A stretch of 64,000 nucleotides of DNA, taken from contig NZ_JARUBF010000001.1 in assembly GCF_029626025.1 (NCBI RefSeq), forward strand, positions 1-64,000, read 5' to 3'. The position numbers were made by a program, and so were the translations under genes. The notes under the pieces were generated by a model that saw only the letters and a list, made by a program, of their open reading frames with translations, was not told the DNA's origin and did no database searches. This DNA is from Solwaraspora sp. WMMD406. GTDB taxonomy: Bacteria > Actinomycetota > Actinomycetes > Mycobacteriales > Micromonosporaceae. Of this stretch, positions 41,901 to 49,772 are shown piece after piece (positions within the stretch are counted from its first letter, which is position 1; each line of letters begins with the position of its first letter).

Positions 41901-43894
41901 CACATCCTCCTCGGTCCTGGACCCGCCGCGAGCCCCATGCCACAGAGGTGTCCCTCGTACACGGCTTCGAGCACCGAACGCGGCGCGACCGCGTCGCCCA
42001 CCAGGTGCACCCGGTCGGGTCCGAGTCGTTCGTGCAACGCCGGCACAAGCCCGTCGTCGGCTCGCGCGGCACCGGCGTCCACAACGCTGTGGACGCCGGC
42101 GAGCTTCTCCACTTCTCCGGTGATGACATCGACCAGTCGCAGCGATCCGTCCGGTGCGGGTTCCGGTTCCAGCCGGCGCAGCGGGTGCACCTTGACCCGC
42201 AGCAGCCCGAGCCGCCGTACCAGAGCCAGCCGCGAGTAGGTCGTGATCCGCCCTGCGAAGGATGCCGTCGGCGACACCAGCCGGACCCGCCAGCCTTGCC
42301 GGGCGTACTGCTCGGCGACGGCGCTGCCGGCCCAGTCGCCGTGGTCGTCGAAGATCAGCACCTCGCGGCCGGCGCCATCGCGGGCGTCGCGCAACGCGGT
42401 CACCGCGTCCCACAGGTCCAGTAGCGGCAGGCCGGTGACCAACGGGCGACGCACCGGGCGCGAGCCGGTGGCCACCACGACCGCGTCCGGGTCCATGCCC
42501 GCCAGGCTGTCCGCGGTCGCCGGCGTGTCGAGCCGCACCCGTACGCCAGCCGCCCGCGCGTCGCGTTCCAACTCGTCGACCAGCAGGCCGAACCGCCGAC
42601 GCGCGGCCAGGCCACGCAGCCGGGCCACCTGACCGCCGAGAGCCGGACCGGCTTCGACCAACGTCACCGTGTGCCCGCGGCGAGCGGACTCGATCGCCGC
42701 CGACAGACCGGCCGGACCGCCGCCGACGACGAGGACCGACCGCGACGGGCCGGGCCCCGGGACCGGCAGCCACTCGCGACCCGCGCGGGGGTTCACCACA
42801 CAGGCCATGTCGAGGCCGGCCTCGATGCGGCCGAGGCAGCCCTGGTTGCAGGCCACACATGAGCGCACCGTGTGTTGACGGCCGGCCCGCGCCTTGTCAA
42901 ACAGGTGCGGATCGGCGATGTGGGCTCGGGCCAGGCCGACAAGGTCGGCGCTACCGTCGGCGATCAGGGTGGCCGCCTCGGGCAGACTGTCCAGCCGGCA
43001 CACGGCGATCACCGGCAGGCCGGGCACCGCGCGGCGGAACATCGCGGGGAACCGGCGGAACGGCGCGTGCGGGAACGTCATGTCGGCGATCTGCGTAGCC
43101 AGCGTGTAACTGCCGTGGTATGCGGAGTGACTGACATCGAGAAAGGCCAGCGGGAACTCCCGCTGCACGCCGCTGACGATCTCGACCATGTCGGCCGGGG
43201 TGAGACCGCCCGGCAGGAACTCGTCCGCGCTGATCCGCAGCCCGACCGGCAGGCCGTCGGCACTTTCGGACACGGCGGACAGGACCTCACGCAGCAGGCG
43301 CGCCCGGCCCGTCGCGTCCCGACCGTAGCCGTCGGTCCGGACGTTGCTGACCGGGGACAGGAACTGGTGGATGAGGTGGCCGTGACCGGCGTGCACCTCG
43401 ACTCCGTCGAAGCCGGCCCGGCGCATCCGTCGTGCCGCGGCGGCGAACGCCCGGACGACGACGGCGATCTCCGCCGCGTTCATGGCATGCGGAACGTGCG
43501 CTCCGGGGGTCCAAGAGATGGCCGACGGAGCCCAGGCGACCACCCGACCCCCGTCCCCCGGCGCCTGCCGCCCGGTGTGCACCAGTTGTGCGACGATGGC
43601 CGCGCCGTGCGCGTGCACCGCGTCGGTGAGCCCGCGTAGCGGGTCCACGCAGTCGTCGCCGAACGCTCCGAGCGTGGTGGACCGCCCGGCGCTGGTCGGA
43701 TGTACCCGGATCGCCTCCGTGATGATCAAGCCGGCGCCGCCCCGGGCACGCTCCGCGTGGTAGGCCACGAGACGCTCGGTAGCGAGGTTGTCCCGCGCGA
43801 AGTTCGTTGTGTGGGCCGGCACCACGACCCGGTTACGTAACGCCAGACCACCCGCCTCCAGCGGAGCGGACAGCAACGCCATCACATCGGTCAT
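41900..43894 (-). CDS. old-yellow-enzyme/2,4-dienoyl-CoA reductase-type Fe-S flavoprotein
   Basis: The protein has 664 residues from ATG 43894. N-terminal TIM barrel (1-340) with FMN-binding features (VVPAHTTNFA, VEVHAGHGHLIHQFLSP). The 4Fe-4S cysteines are 346, 349, 353 and 365 (SCVACNQGCLGR...MACVVNP). The C-terminal pyridine-nucleotide-disulfide-type domain begins VLVVGGGPAG (388-397). This is the architecture of FadH, trimethylamine dehydrogenase and related enzymes. It could reduce an activated double bond or oxidatively demethylate an amine. It heads the six-gene minus unit. Confidence 0.9.
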   Translation of the reverse strand: MTDVMALLSAPLEAGGLALRNRVVVPAHTTNFARDNLATERLVAYHAERARGGAGLIITEAIRVHPTSAGRSTTLGAFGDDCVDPLRGLTDAVHAHGAAIVAQLVHTGRQAPGDGGRVVAWAPSAISWTPGAHVPHAMNAAEIAVVVRAFAAAARRMRRAGFDGVEVHAGHGHLIHQFLSPVSNVRTDGYGRDATGRARLLREVLSAVSESADGLPVGLRISADEFLPGGLTPADMVEIVSGVQREFPLAFLDVSHSAYHGSYTLATQIADMTFPHAPFRRFPAMFRRAVPGLPVIAVCRLDSLPEAATLIADGSADLVGLARAHIADPHLFDKARAGRQHTVRSCVACNQGCLGRIEAGLDMACVVNPRAGREWLPVPGPGPSRSVLVVGGGPAGLSAAIESARRGHTVTLVEAGPALGGQVARLRGLAARRRFGLLVDELERDARAAGVRVRLDTPATADSLAGMDPDAVVVATGSRPVRRPLVTGLPLLDLWDAVTALRDARDGAGREVLIFDDHGDWAGSAVAEQYARQGWRVRLVSPTASFAGRITTYSRLALVRRLGLLRVKVHPLRRLEPEPAPDGSLRLVDVITGEVEKLAGVHSVVDAGAARADDGLVPALHERLGPDRVHLVGDAVAPRSVLEAVYEGHLCGMGLAAGPGPRRM

Positions 43895-44070
43895 CAACGA
43901 TCAATCCGGAGCACGAAGGCGGGCGACATGACCGGAACCCTAGCCCTGCGGCATAGCAGCGTCAACGAAAAACGTTCCGTGAGCTGAAACACCAGGGTAG
44001 AACGTTTGACAGAGCGGAATGTTCCGGCGAGGCTAGCGATCACGACGCGCTCTCCCAGGAAGGCCTTCAC
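43895..44070. promoter_or_regulatory. divergent promoter region with IclR-like palindromes
   Basis: This 176-bp region lies between the flavoprotein and decarboxylase-like genes. A near-palindrome CGGAATGTTCCG lies at 44015-44026; further GTTCC and GAACG half-sites occur at about 43973-43979 and 43999-44004. Arms of this type (xGGAA...TTCCx) are typical for IclR-family operators, and an iclR gene ends the cluster. The AGGAAGG site before 44071 is the ribosome site. Confidence 0.5.
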
Positions 44071-44973
44071 ATGACGCAGACGAGCAACCCCAAGGCCATG
44101 CACGGCAACAAGGTCGGCGTGATGTGGCCGCAGTCCCCGACCGGCCGGGCCAGCCTCATGGACCTCAACACCGAGCCCGACCTGGTGCTCTCCGACGACG
44201 TGCTGATCGTCGGCTTCAAAGCCGACCCCGACGCGGTCCGGGCCTACGTGCCTGAGCCACTGGAACTCGACGGCTCCGGGACCATGTACATCAAGGCCGT
44301 CCAGCGCTGGGGCTACACCAGCCGCAACGCGACCGAGTTCATCAGCTTCGAACGACTCAACCAGACCGAGTCCTTCTTCTGGATTCCCTGCTCCTACCGC
44401 GGCCAGGAGTTCTACTTCGTGCCCTTCTCGTGGGGCAACCGGGACTGGCTGGGCTACACCGGCAGACTCGTCGGAATGCCGCACAAGTGGGCAAAAGTAC
44501 AAATGACGAGCTTCCACTCGTTCCACCCGACCTACAACGAGGCTCACGCCGGCGCCCGGATCTGCGCCAGCGTCGAGAACATGGGCTTGGTGCACCGCCT
44601 GTACGGCGACCTCAAAGAGGTCATCCGGCCCGAGGACACGCCGTTCAAGTGGGTCCAGGGGTCCTGCCCCCACTTCCTGGGCCACCGCTACATCTGGGAC
44701 TCGGTCAAGGGCCGCCCGCTGGCCAACGACCTCGTCGCGCACTACGGCGACGACGTCGAGATGGGACCGGTGTGGCAGGGCGACGGCTGGGTCCAGTTCT
44801 TCGATGCCGAGAACGACGAGGTACTGCAGTTCCAGCCACGCGAAATGCTCGGCTCCTGGTTCTTCACGCTGCGCTTCACCCACCAGAAGAGCTCGCCCTA
44901 CATCGTCCACGACTACGGCGACGAGAGCCCTTACGCCGACCGGCCGCGGATCAAGGAACTGCTCGGCCGCTGA
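44071..44973 (+). CDS. acetoacetate decarboxylase-family protein
   Basis: The protein has 300 residues. The fold is suggested by VLIVGFKADPDAVRAYVPEPLEL (about 44-66), FWIPCSYRGQEFYFVPFSWGNRDWL, GMPHKWAKVQMTSFH and the final GSWFFTLRF. The lysine in GMPHKWAK is in the region where acetoacetate decarboxylase forms its Schiff base. The family includes true decarboxylases and cyclase/aldolase-like members, so a Schiff-base decarboxylation or C-C bond step is inferred. First gene of a five-gene plus unit. Confidence 0.8.
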   Translation: MTQTSNPKAMHGNKVGVMWPQSPTGRASLMDLNTEPDLVLSDDVLIVGFKADPDAVRAYVPEPLELDGSGTMYIKAVQRWGYTSRNATEFISFERLNQTESFFWIPCSYRGQEFYFVPFSWGNRDWLGYTGRLVGMPHKWAKVQMTSFHSFHPTYNEAHAGARICASVENMGLVHRLYGDLKEVIRPEDTPFKWVQGSCPHFLGHRYIWDSVKGRPLANDLVAHYGDDVEMGPVWQGDGWVQFFDAENDEVLQFQPREMLGSWFFTLRFTHQKSSPYIVHDYGDESPYADRPRIKELLGR

Positions 44974-45007
44974 CGCCGGGCCGTTCGCGAAAGGGGAGGA
45001 CCGGACC

Positions 45008-45907
45008 GTGCGTGACCTCGAAGCCATGCTCTACGTACCGGCGGGTGACGCCCGTAAGCTCGACAAGGTGCCGCAACTACTGGCCACGACGACGATCATC
45101 GTCGATCTTGAGGACGCCGTCGCCGCCGAGGCCAAGGAAGACGCACGCATCGCGCTCGGGCGGATGCTCGACAACATCGACCCGGCCGACTCCGGTGACC
45201 GACGAGGCCAGATCTGGGTCCGGATCAACGCCCCCGGCACGGACGCGTACACCGCCGACCTAGACACATGTATACGGGCTGAGGTTTGCGGTCTGGTCGT
45301 ACCCAAGGCCACTGCAGACTCGCTGCGGGCCGTCGCGTCGCACGCTCAGCAGCGGGAGAGCGCGGCGGGGCTGACCGCCGGCTCCGTCGCGCTGATGGGT
45401 TTGATCGAAACGGTCGGCGGCTGGCACAGCGTACGGACGGCGACCGACCTGCCGGCACGGGTGCACGGGCTCAGCTTCGGCGCGGGCGACCTCTCCCTCG
45501 AGCTCGGACTACCGTTCCCACCACCCGGCGGCGTACAGGGCCACACTCTGCTGGTCGCCAAGGCCGAACTGGTCCTGCACAGCCGCCGGCTGGGGCTGGC
45601 TCCGCCACACGACGGTGTCTACCCCGCGTTCCACGACCTGGACACCCTACGCGCCGAGGCCGAGATCGCCAGATCGATGGGTTTCGTCGGCAAGCACACC
45701 ATCCACCCCGATCAGGTGCCTGTCGTGCGATCCGTGTTCGACCGGGACCCGGCCGAGCTCGACAAGGCACGACGGATCCTGGACGCGGCGGAACAAGCAC
45801 GGCGACTCGGTCTGGGTAACGCGAACGTCGACGGCGAACTAGTCGACGTTCCTGTGGTCGAACGTGCCCGCCAGCTACTGCAGGAAGCCGGGGGTAAGAA
45901 GTCATGA
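45008..45907 (+). CDS. HpcH/HpaI-family CitE-like lyase
   Basis: GTG 45008 follows GGGGAGG by seven bases, giving 299 residues. The frame extends further upstream, but only into the previous gene. Motifs of the CitE/malyl-CoA lyase group: MLYVPAGDARKL (7-18), IIVDLEDAVA (about 30-39) with the magnesium-binding acids, LMGLIETVGGW, LSFGAGDLSLELG and GKHTIHPDQV near the C-terminus. The enzyme cleaves or forms 3-hydroxy(-methyl)dicarboxyl-CoA thioesters. It overlaps the CoA-transferase fusion gene by ATGA, supporting a CoA-ester substrate. Confidence 0.9.
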   Translation: MRDLEAMLYVPAGDARKLDKVPQLLATTTIIVDLEDAVAAEAKEDARIALGRMLDNIDPADSGDRRGQIWVRINAPGTDAYTADLDTCIRAEVCGLVVPKATADSLRAVASHAQQRESAAGLTAGSVALMGLIETVGGWHSVRTATDLPARVHGLSFGAGDLSLELGLPFPPPGGVQGHTLLVAKAELVLHSRRLGLAPPHDGVYPAFHDLDTLRAEAEIARSMGFVGKHTIHPDQVPVVRSVFDRDPAELDKARRILDAAEQARRLGLGNANVDGELVDVPVVERARQLLQEAGGKKS

Positions 45908-47811
45908 CCGAAGATGCGGCGCTCGCCTCGATCCGGGTGCTCGACCTGTCCTCTCTGTACGCCGGCCCCTACATCGCCACCCTGCTCGGCGACTTCGGCG
46001 CCGACGTCATCAAGGTCGAACACCCACGAGGCGACGACGCCCGACGCTGGGGCCTGGCCAAGGGCAGCGTTCCGCTGTGGTGGAAGACGATTTCCCGCAA
46101 CAAGCGCCTGATTTGCCTAGATCTGCACGACGAGTCCGACCGGCTCCTCGCGCGACGGCTGGCTGTCGAGTGGGCCGACGTGGTGATCGAGAACTTCCGA
46201 CCAGGCCGGCTGGAGCAATGGGGACTGGGCTACTCCGACCTCGCGGCGGAAAACCCCGGCCTGGTGATGGTGCGGGTCACCGGTTTCGGCCAGACCGGTC
46301 CGTACCGGAACCACCCCGGGTTCGGCACGCTCGCCGAGGCGTTCGCCGGCTTCGCCGCTATCACCGGTGAGCCCGACGGACCCCCCACCCTGCCACCGTT
46401 CGGCCTGGCCGACGGGGTCGCCGCGCTCACCGGCGCGTACGCGACGATGGTCGCACTCCACTGGCGGGACACGTCCCGCGACGGACGCGGGCAGATGATC
46501 GACCTCAGCCTCTACGAGCCGCTGCTGTCGATCCTCGGCCCGCAGGTCACCGAGTTCACCCAGACCGGCGTGGTGCAACAACGGCAGGGCAACCGGTCCA
46601 ACCGCACCTCCCCCCGCAACGCCTACCGCACGGCAGACGACCGGTGGGTCGCGCTGTCCGGCGGCACCCAGCAGATCGCCAACCGGATCATGACCGCGGT
46701 CGGCCGGCCCGAGCTGGCCGACGACCCCCGGTTCAGCAGTCCGCCCGCCCGGCGGGCGAACGCCGATGAACTCGACAGGATCGTCGCAGACTGGATCGCC
46801 CGCAACACCCAAGCCGACGTCCTGGCCGCGTTCGAGGCCGTCGAAGCACCGATCGCACCGGTCAACGACGCGGAGTCACTCGCCGTCGACCCGCACGTGC
46901 GGGCTCGGGAAAGCATCATCGACCTGCCCGACGACGACCTCGGAACCATCACCACCACCGGAATCATCGCCAAACTCAGCGCGACGCCGGGCCGCGTCCG
47001 ACACACCGGCCGGGTCGAGGTGGGCGCCGACACCACCAGCGTGCTGGCCGATCTGACAGCGGGCCGCCGTACCCCGGCCCCGGCAGCGGAAACCGACGGA
47101 GTCATCGGCGACGGCCGGCGACCATGGGACGACCTCGTCACCGACATCGACCGACAGACCATCCGCCGCTCAGCGTTCGGCCGCCGGGTCGGCATCGGAC
47201 CCCGACCGGCCCTCCTCGTGATCGACGCGCAGAACTACATGGTCGGCCCGCCGCCCGGCTCCACCCACGAGTATCCCTCGGCGTGCCCATCGGCCGCCGC
47301 CGCGCTGCCCACGCTGCGCGGCCTGATCGACCACGCCCGGTCTGTCGGCGTTCCCGTCATCTATACTCAGTGGACTGTTGCTCCCGGCGGCAGCGACATC
47401 GGCGTCTACGGGCGCAAGCGTGACATCCTGACCACCCAGGGCTGGGCGCTGGAAGGCAGCGAGGGCGCCCAAATCCACGACGCCGTCGCGCCCGAATCCG
47501 GTGACCTCGTTCTGGTCAAGAAGAAGCCGAGCGCCTTCCATGGCACCCCGCTGCTGAATCTGCTGATCGACCGCGGAATCGACACGGTCATCGTGACCGG
47601 CGGCGCGACCAGCAACTGCGTCCGGGCCACGACGATCGACAGCGCCTCCTACAACTTCCGCACGATCGTCGTCGAGGACTGCGTGTTCGATCGGATCGAC
47701 ATCTCACACCGGATAGCGTTGTTCGACGTCGACAGGCAGTTCGCCGACGTGATGCCGGCGCGCGACGTGATGGCCGCGCTGCCGGCGCCGGCAGCCGGCG
47801 AGACGACGTGA
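45904..47811 (+). CDS. class III CoA-transferase fused to isochorismatase-like cysteine amidohydrolase
   Basis: This is a 635-residue two-domain protein. Residues 1-395 form a CaiB/BaiF CoA-transferase: IRVLDLSSLYAGPY (10-23), FGADVIKVEHPRGDD, ENFRPGRLEQWGLGY, and the catalytic Asp170 in FGLADGVAAL. Residues about 432-630 are an isochorismatase-like hydrolase with the triad Asp441 (LLVIDAQNYM), a Lys in VKKKPSAF (539-541) and Cys572 in GGATSNCVRATTIDS, closest in look to N-carbamoylsarcosine amidase. There is no stop or start between them, so this is a true fusion. It would couple amide hydrolysis to CoA activation of the product. It overlaps genes on both sides by 4 bp. Confidence 0.9.
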   Translation: MTEDAALASIRVLDLSSLYAGPYIATLLGDFGADVIKVEHPRGDDARRWGLAKGSVPLWWKTISRNKRLICLDLHDESDRLLARRLAVEWADVVIENFRPGRLEQWGLGYSDLAAENPGLVMVRVTGFGQTGPYRNHPGFGTLAEAFAGFAAITGEPDGPPTLPPFGLADGVAALTGAYATMVALHWRDTSRDGRGQMIDLSLYEPLLSILGPQVTEFTQTGVVQQRQGNRSNRTSPRNAYRTADDRWVALSGGTQQIANRIMTAVGRPELADDPRFSSPPARRANADELDRIVADWIARNTQADVLAAFEAVEAPIAPVNDAESLAVDPHVRARESIIDLPDDDLGTITTTGIIAKLSATPGRVRHTGRVEVGADTTSVLADLTAGRRTPAPAAETDGVIGDGRRPWDDLVTDIDRQTIRRSAFGRRVGIGPRPALLVIDAQNYMVGPPPGSTHEYPSACPSAAAALPTLRGLIDHARSVGVPVIYTQWTVAPGGSDIGVYGRKRDILTTQGWALEGSEGAQIHDAVAPESGDLVLVKKKPSAFHGTPLLNLLIDRGIDTVIVTGGATSNCVRATTIDSASYNFRTIVVEDCVFDRIDISHRIALFDVDRQFADVMPARDVMAALPAPAAGETT

Positions 47812-48713
47812 GCACGCCCGTCCGCGACCTGATCGGCTACGGCCGCCGCCCACCGGTCGTACGCTGGCCGGGTGACGCCCGGGTCGCGGTCAGCATCGTC
47901 GTCAACTACGAGGAGGGCAGCGAACGGTCGTTCGAACGCGACGGAACGAACGAAGGACTGGGCGAAGTGCCACGGCGCGTCGACGGCCCCTACCGTGACC
48001 TGGCCACCGAGTCGGTCTACGAATACGGAAGCAGGGTCGGCGTGCACCGCCTGCTACGGCTGTTCGACCGGTACAAGGTCACCAGCACCTTCTTCGCCGC
48101 CGCCGAGGCGCTGGAAGCCAACCCAGAGGTCTGCGGGACGCTGCGAGAAGGCGGACACGAGGTATGCGCGCACGGATGGCGGTGGGCCGAAGAATGGACC
48201 CTTGACGTTGACGCCCAGCGGGAAGCGATCAAGCGCGCGGTCCGATCGATCGAGGCCACCTGCGGTCAACGGCCGGTCGGCTGGTACTCGCGTTGGATGC
48301 CCAGTGTGGACACCCGTCGGCTGCTCGTCGAGGAGGGCGGGTTCCGCTACGACTCAAACGCCTACAACGACGACCTGCCCTACTTCGTGTACGTCGGGAA
48401 AACCCCGTTCCTCGTGGTCCCCTACTCCCTGACATTCAACGACAGCCGGCACACCTACGGTCAACTCACCGCTGCCAGCGACTTCCTGGACGAATGCCGG
48501 CGAGGCTTCGACTATCTGTGGGAGGAGGCAGACCGTACGCCACGCATGATGTCGATCGGTGTGCACCCGCGACTGATCGGACAGCCCTCGCGGGCCTCGG
48601 CCCTGCGCGATTTCATCGACCACGTCCTGACCAAGGGCGGCGGATGGTTCGCCAGTCGGCGCGAGATCGCCGAGATCTGGTGGGACCAGCACCCTGCCGT
48701 CGAGCACCGCTGA
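47808..48713 (+). CDS. PuuE-like allantoinase / polysaccharide-deacetylase-family hydrolase
   Basis: The protein has 301 residues. The NodB-type barrel begins with VAVSIVVNYEEGSERSFERDG (about 26-46), where the usual catalytic Asp-Asp pair is replaced by the Asn-Tyr-Glu-Glu-Gly form seen in PuuE allantoinases and cyclic imidases. FFAAAEALE, EVCAHGWRW and MSIGVHPRLIGQPSRA complete the fold. Those homologues open ureide or imide rings without a sugar substrate. There is no signal peptide, so it is cytoplasmic and metabolic. Together with HyuAB it supports a cyclic amide, imide or ureide as the pathway substrate. Confidence 0.88.
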   Translation: MSTPVRDLIGYGRRPPVVRWPGDARVAVSIVVNYEEGSERSFERDGTNEGLGEVPRRVDGPYRDLATESVYEYGSRVGVHRLLRLFDRYKVTSTFFAAAEALEANPEVCGTLREGGHEVCAHGWRWAEEWTLDVDAQREAIKRAVRSIEATCGQRPVGWYSRWMPSVDTRRLLVEEGGFRYDSNAYNDDLPYFVYVGKTPFLVVPYSLTFNDSRHTYGQLTAASDFLDECRRGFDYLWEEADRTPRMMSIGVHPRLIGQPSRASALRDFIDHVLTKGGGWFASRREIAEIWWDQHPAVEHR

Positions 48714-48743
48714 CCGGATCGACCACATGTTACTTTCTTGCGT

Positions 48744-49553
48744 ATGACTCCCCCGCCCGCCTCACAGGCGCAGCGGCTCAGCGCCGTGCTACTTGCCTTC
48801 ACCGAAGGCATCGGCACCACGCTAGGCGTCTCCGAGATCGCGCGCCACCTCGACATCCCCAAGAGCGCCGTCCACCGTACGCTGGCGGCGCTGATCGAGG
48901 TCGGCTTGGTCGAGCGCGCCGCCGACTCGTCGCGGTACCGGCTGGGCAGCCGAGCCACCGCCTTGGCGATGGCCGCGCTGGGCGTTCCCGACGTACGCAC
49001 CTCCGCCCTGCCCTACCTGCAGGAGCTCGCCCGGCTGACCGGCGAATCAGCCACCCTGAGCCTCATGATCGGCAACGAACGGATCTACATCGAGCAGGTC
49101 GAAGGCCCCCAGGACATCCGGATGTCGGTCGAGATCGGGCGGCGTTACCCGCTGTACGCCGGCGCGTCCGGCCGGAGCATCCTCGCCGCGCTGCCACCAG
49201 CGGAACTCGACAGCTACCTACGCGCGGTCGAGCTGGTCACGCTCACGCCGGCCACGATCGCCGACACCGGGCAACTACGCACCGAACTCAAACGCATACA
49301 TGAAGTAGGCTACGCGGTAAGTCGCGGTGAACGCGACCCCTGGGCAGCCTCGGTAGCCGCAGCGGTCTTCGGGAACCACCGCGTGATCGGCTCGATGAGC
49401 GTCTGCGGTCCGGCAGCCCGGATCACCGACGAAGCCGCAGCCGGCTTCGGCGACACGGTCCGCCAGAGCGCGGCCAACCTGTCCCGGGCACTCGGCCACC
49501 GGCCAAAGTCCGGGTCGACACCGGCGGTCACCCAATCACACGGCATCGACTGA
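48744..49553 (+). CDS. IclR-family transcriptional regulator
   Basis: The protein has 269 residues; the ATG at 48744 is preferred over TTG 48738. An N-terminal winged helix (LGVSEIARHLDIPKSAVHRTLAALIEVGLVER, about 26-57) is followed by an IclR effector domain with GRRYPLYAGASGRSILAALP, GYAVSRGERDPWAASVAAAVF and VCGPAARI. It is the last gene of the plus unit, 30 bp after the PuuE-like gene, and so may control the cluster; the repeated GTTCC/GGAAC sites in the two divergent regions are candidate targets. Confidence 0.92.
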   Translation: MTPPPASQAQRLSAVLLAFTEGIGTTLGVSEIARHLDIPKSAVHRTLAALIEVGLVERAADSSRYRLGSRATALAMAALGVPDVRTSALPYLQELARLTGESATLSLMIGNERIYIEQVEGPQDIRMSVEIGRRYPLYAGASGRSILAALPPAELDSYLRAVELVTLTPATIADTGQLRTELKRIHEVGYAVSRGERDPWAASVAAAVFGNHRVIGSMSVCGPAARITDEAAAGFGDTVRQSAANLSRALGHRPKSGSTPAVTQSHGID

Positions 49554-49577
49554 CCAGGTTCGGGTCGCCCGGAGGAA

Positions 49578-49772
49578 TCAGGGACCGGTACTCAGCACAC
49601 GGCTCTGCGCGCCGGTCGTGGTCACCGCAGCGGCCGCCGACACGGTGGCGGCCCGCGCCGCCCTCGCCAGGTCCAGGCCGGACACCAGAGCATCGACCAG
49701 CCCGGCACAGAAAGCGTCTCCCGCGCCGACGGTGTCCACCACCTCGACCGGCATCGCGGGCACGTGGGATCC
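49578..49772 (-). pseudogene. PfkB-family sugar kinase, C-terminal fragment
   Basis: About 64 codons contain VEVVDTVGAGDAFCAGLVDAL, the second PfkB signature with the catalytic Asp (GAGDAF). The N-terminal two-thirds are missing. The fragment begins immediately after the stop of the response-regulator/PP2C gene, so a deletion probably joined the two. No start codon or ribosome site fits. Confidence 0.8.

Noticed and set aside
40818-42860. Very long minus frame (about 680 codons) covering the methyltransferase and part of the flavoprotein gene
   Set aside because: Only its last 360 residues are the methyltransferase; the upstream part is Arg/Gly-rich and overlaps the real flavoprotein frame, while a strong ribosome site precedes ATG 41900.
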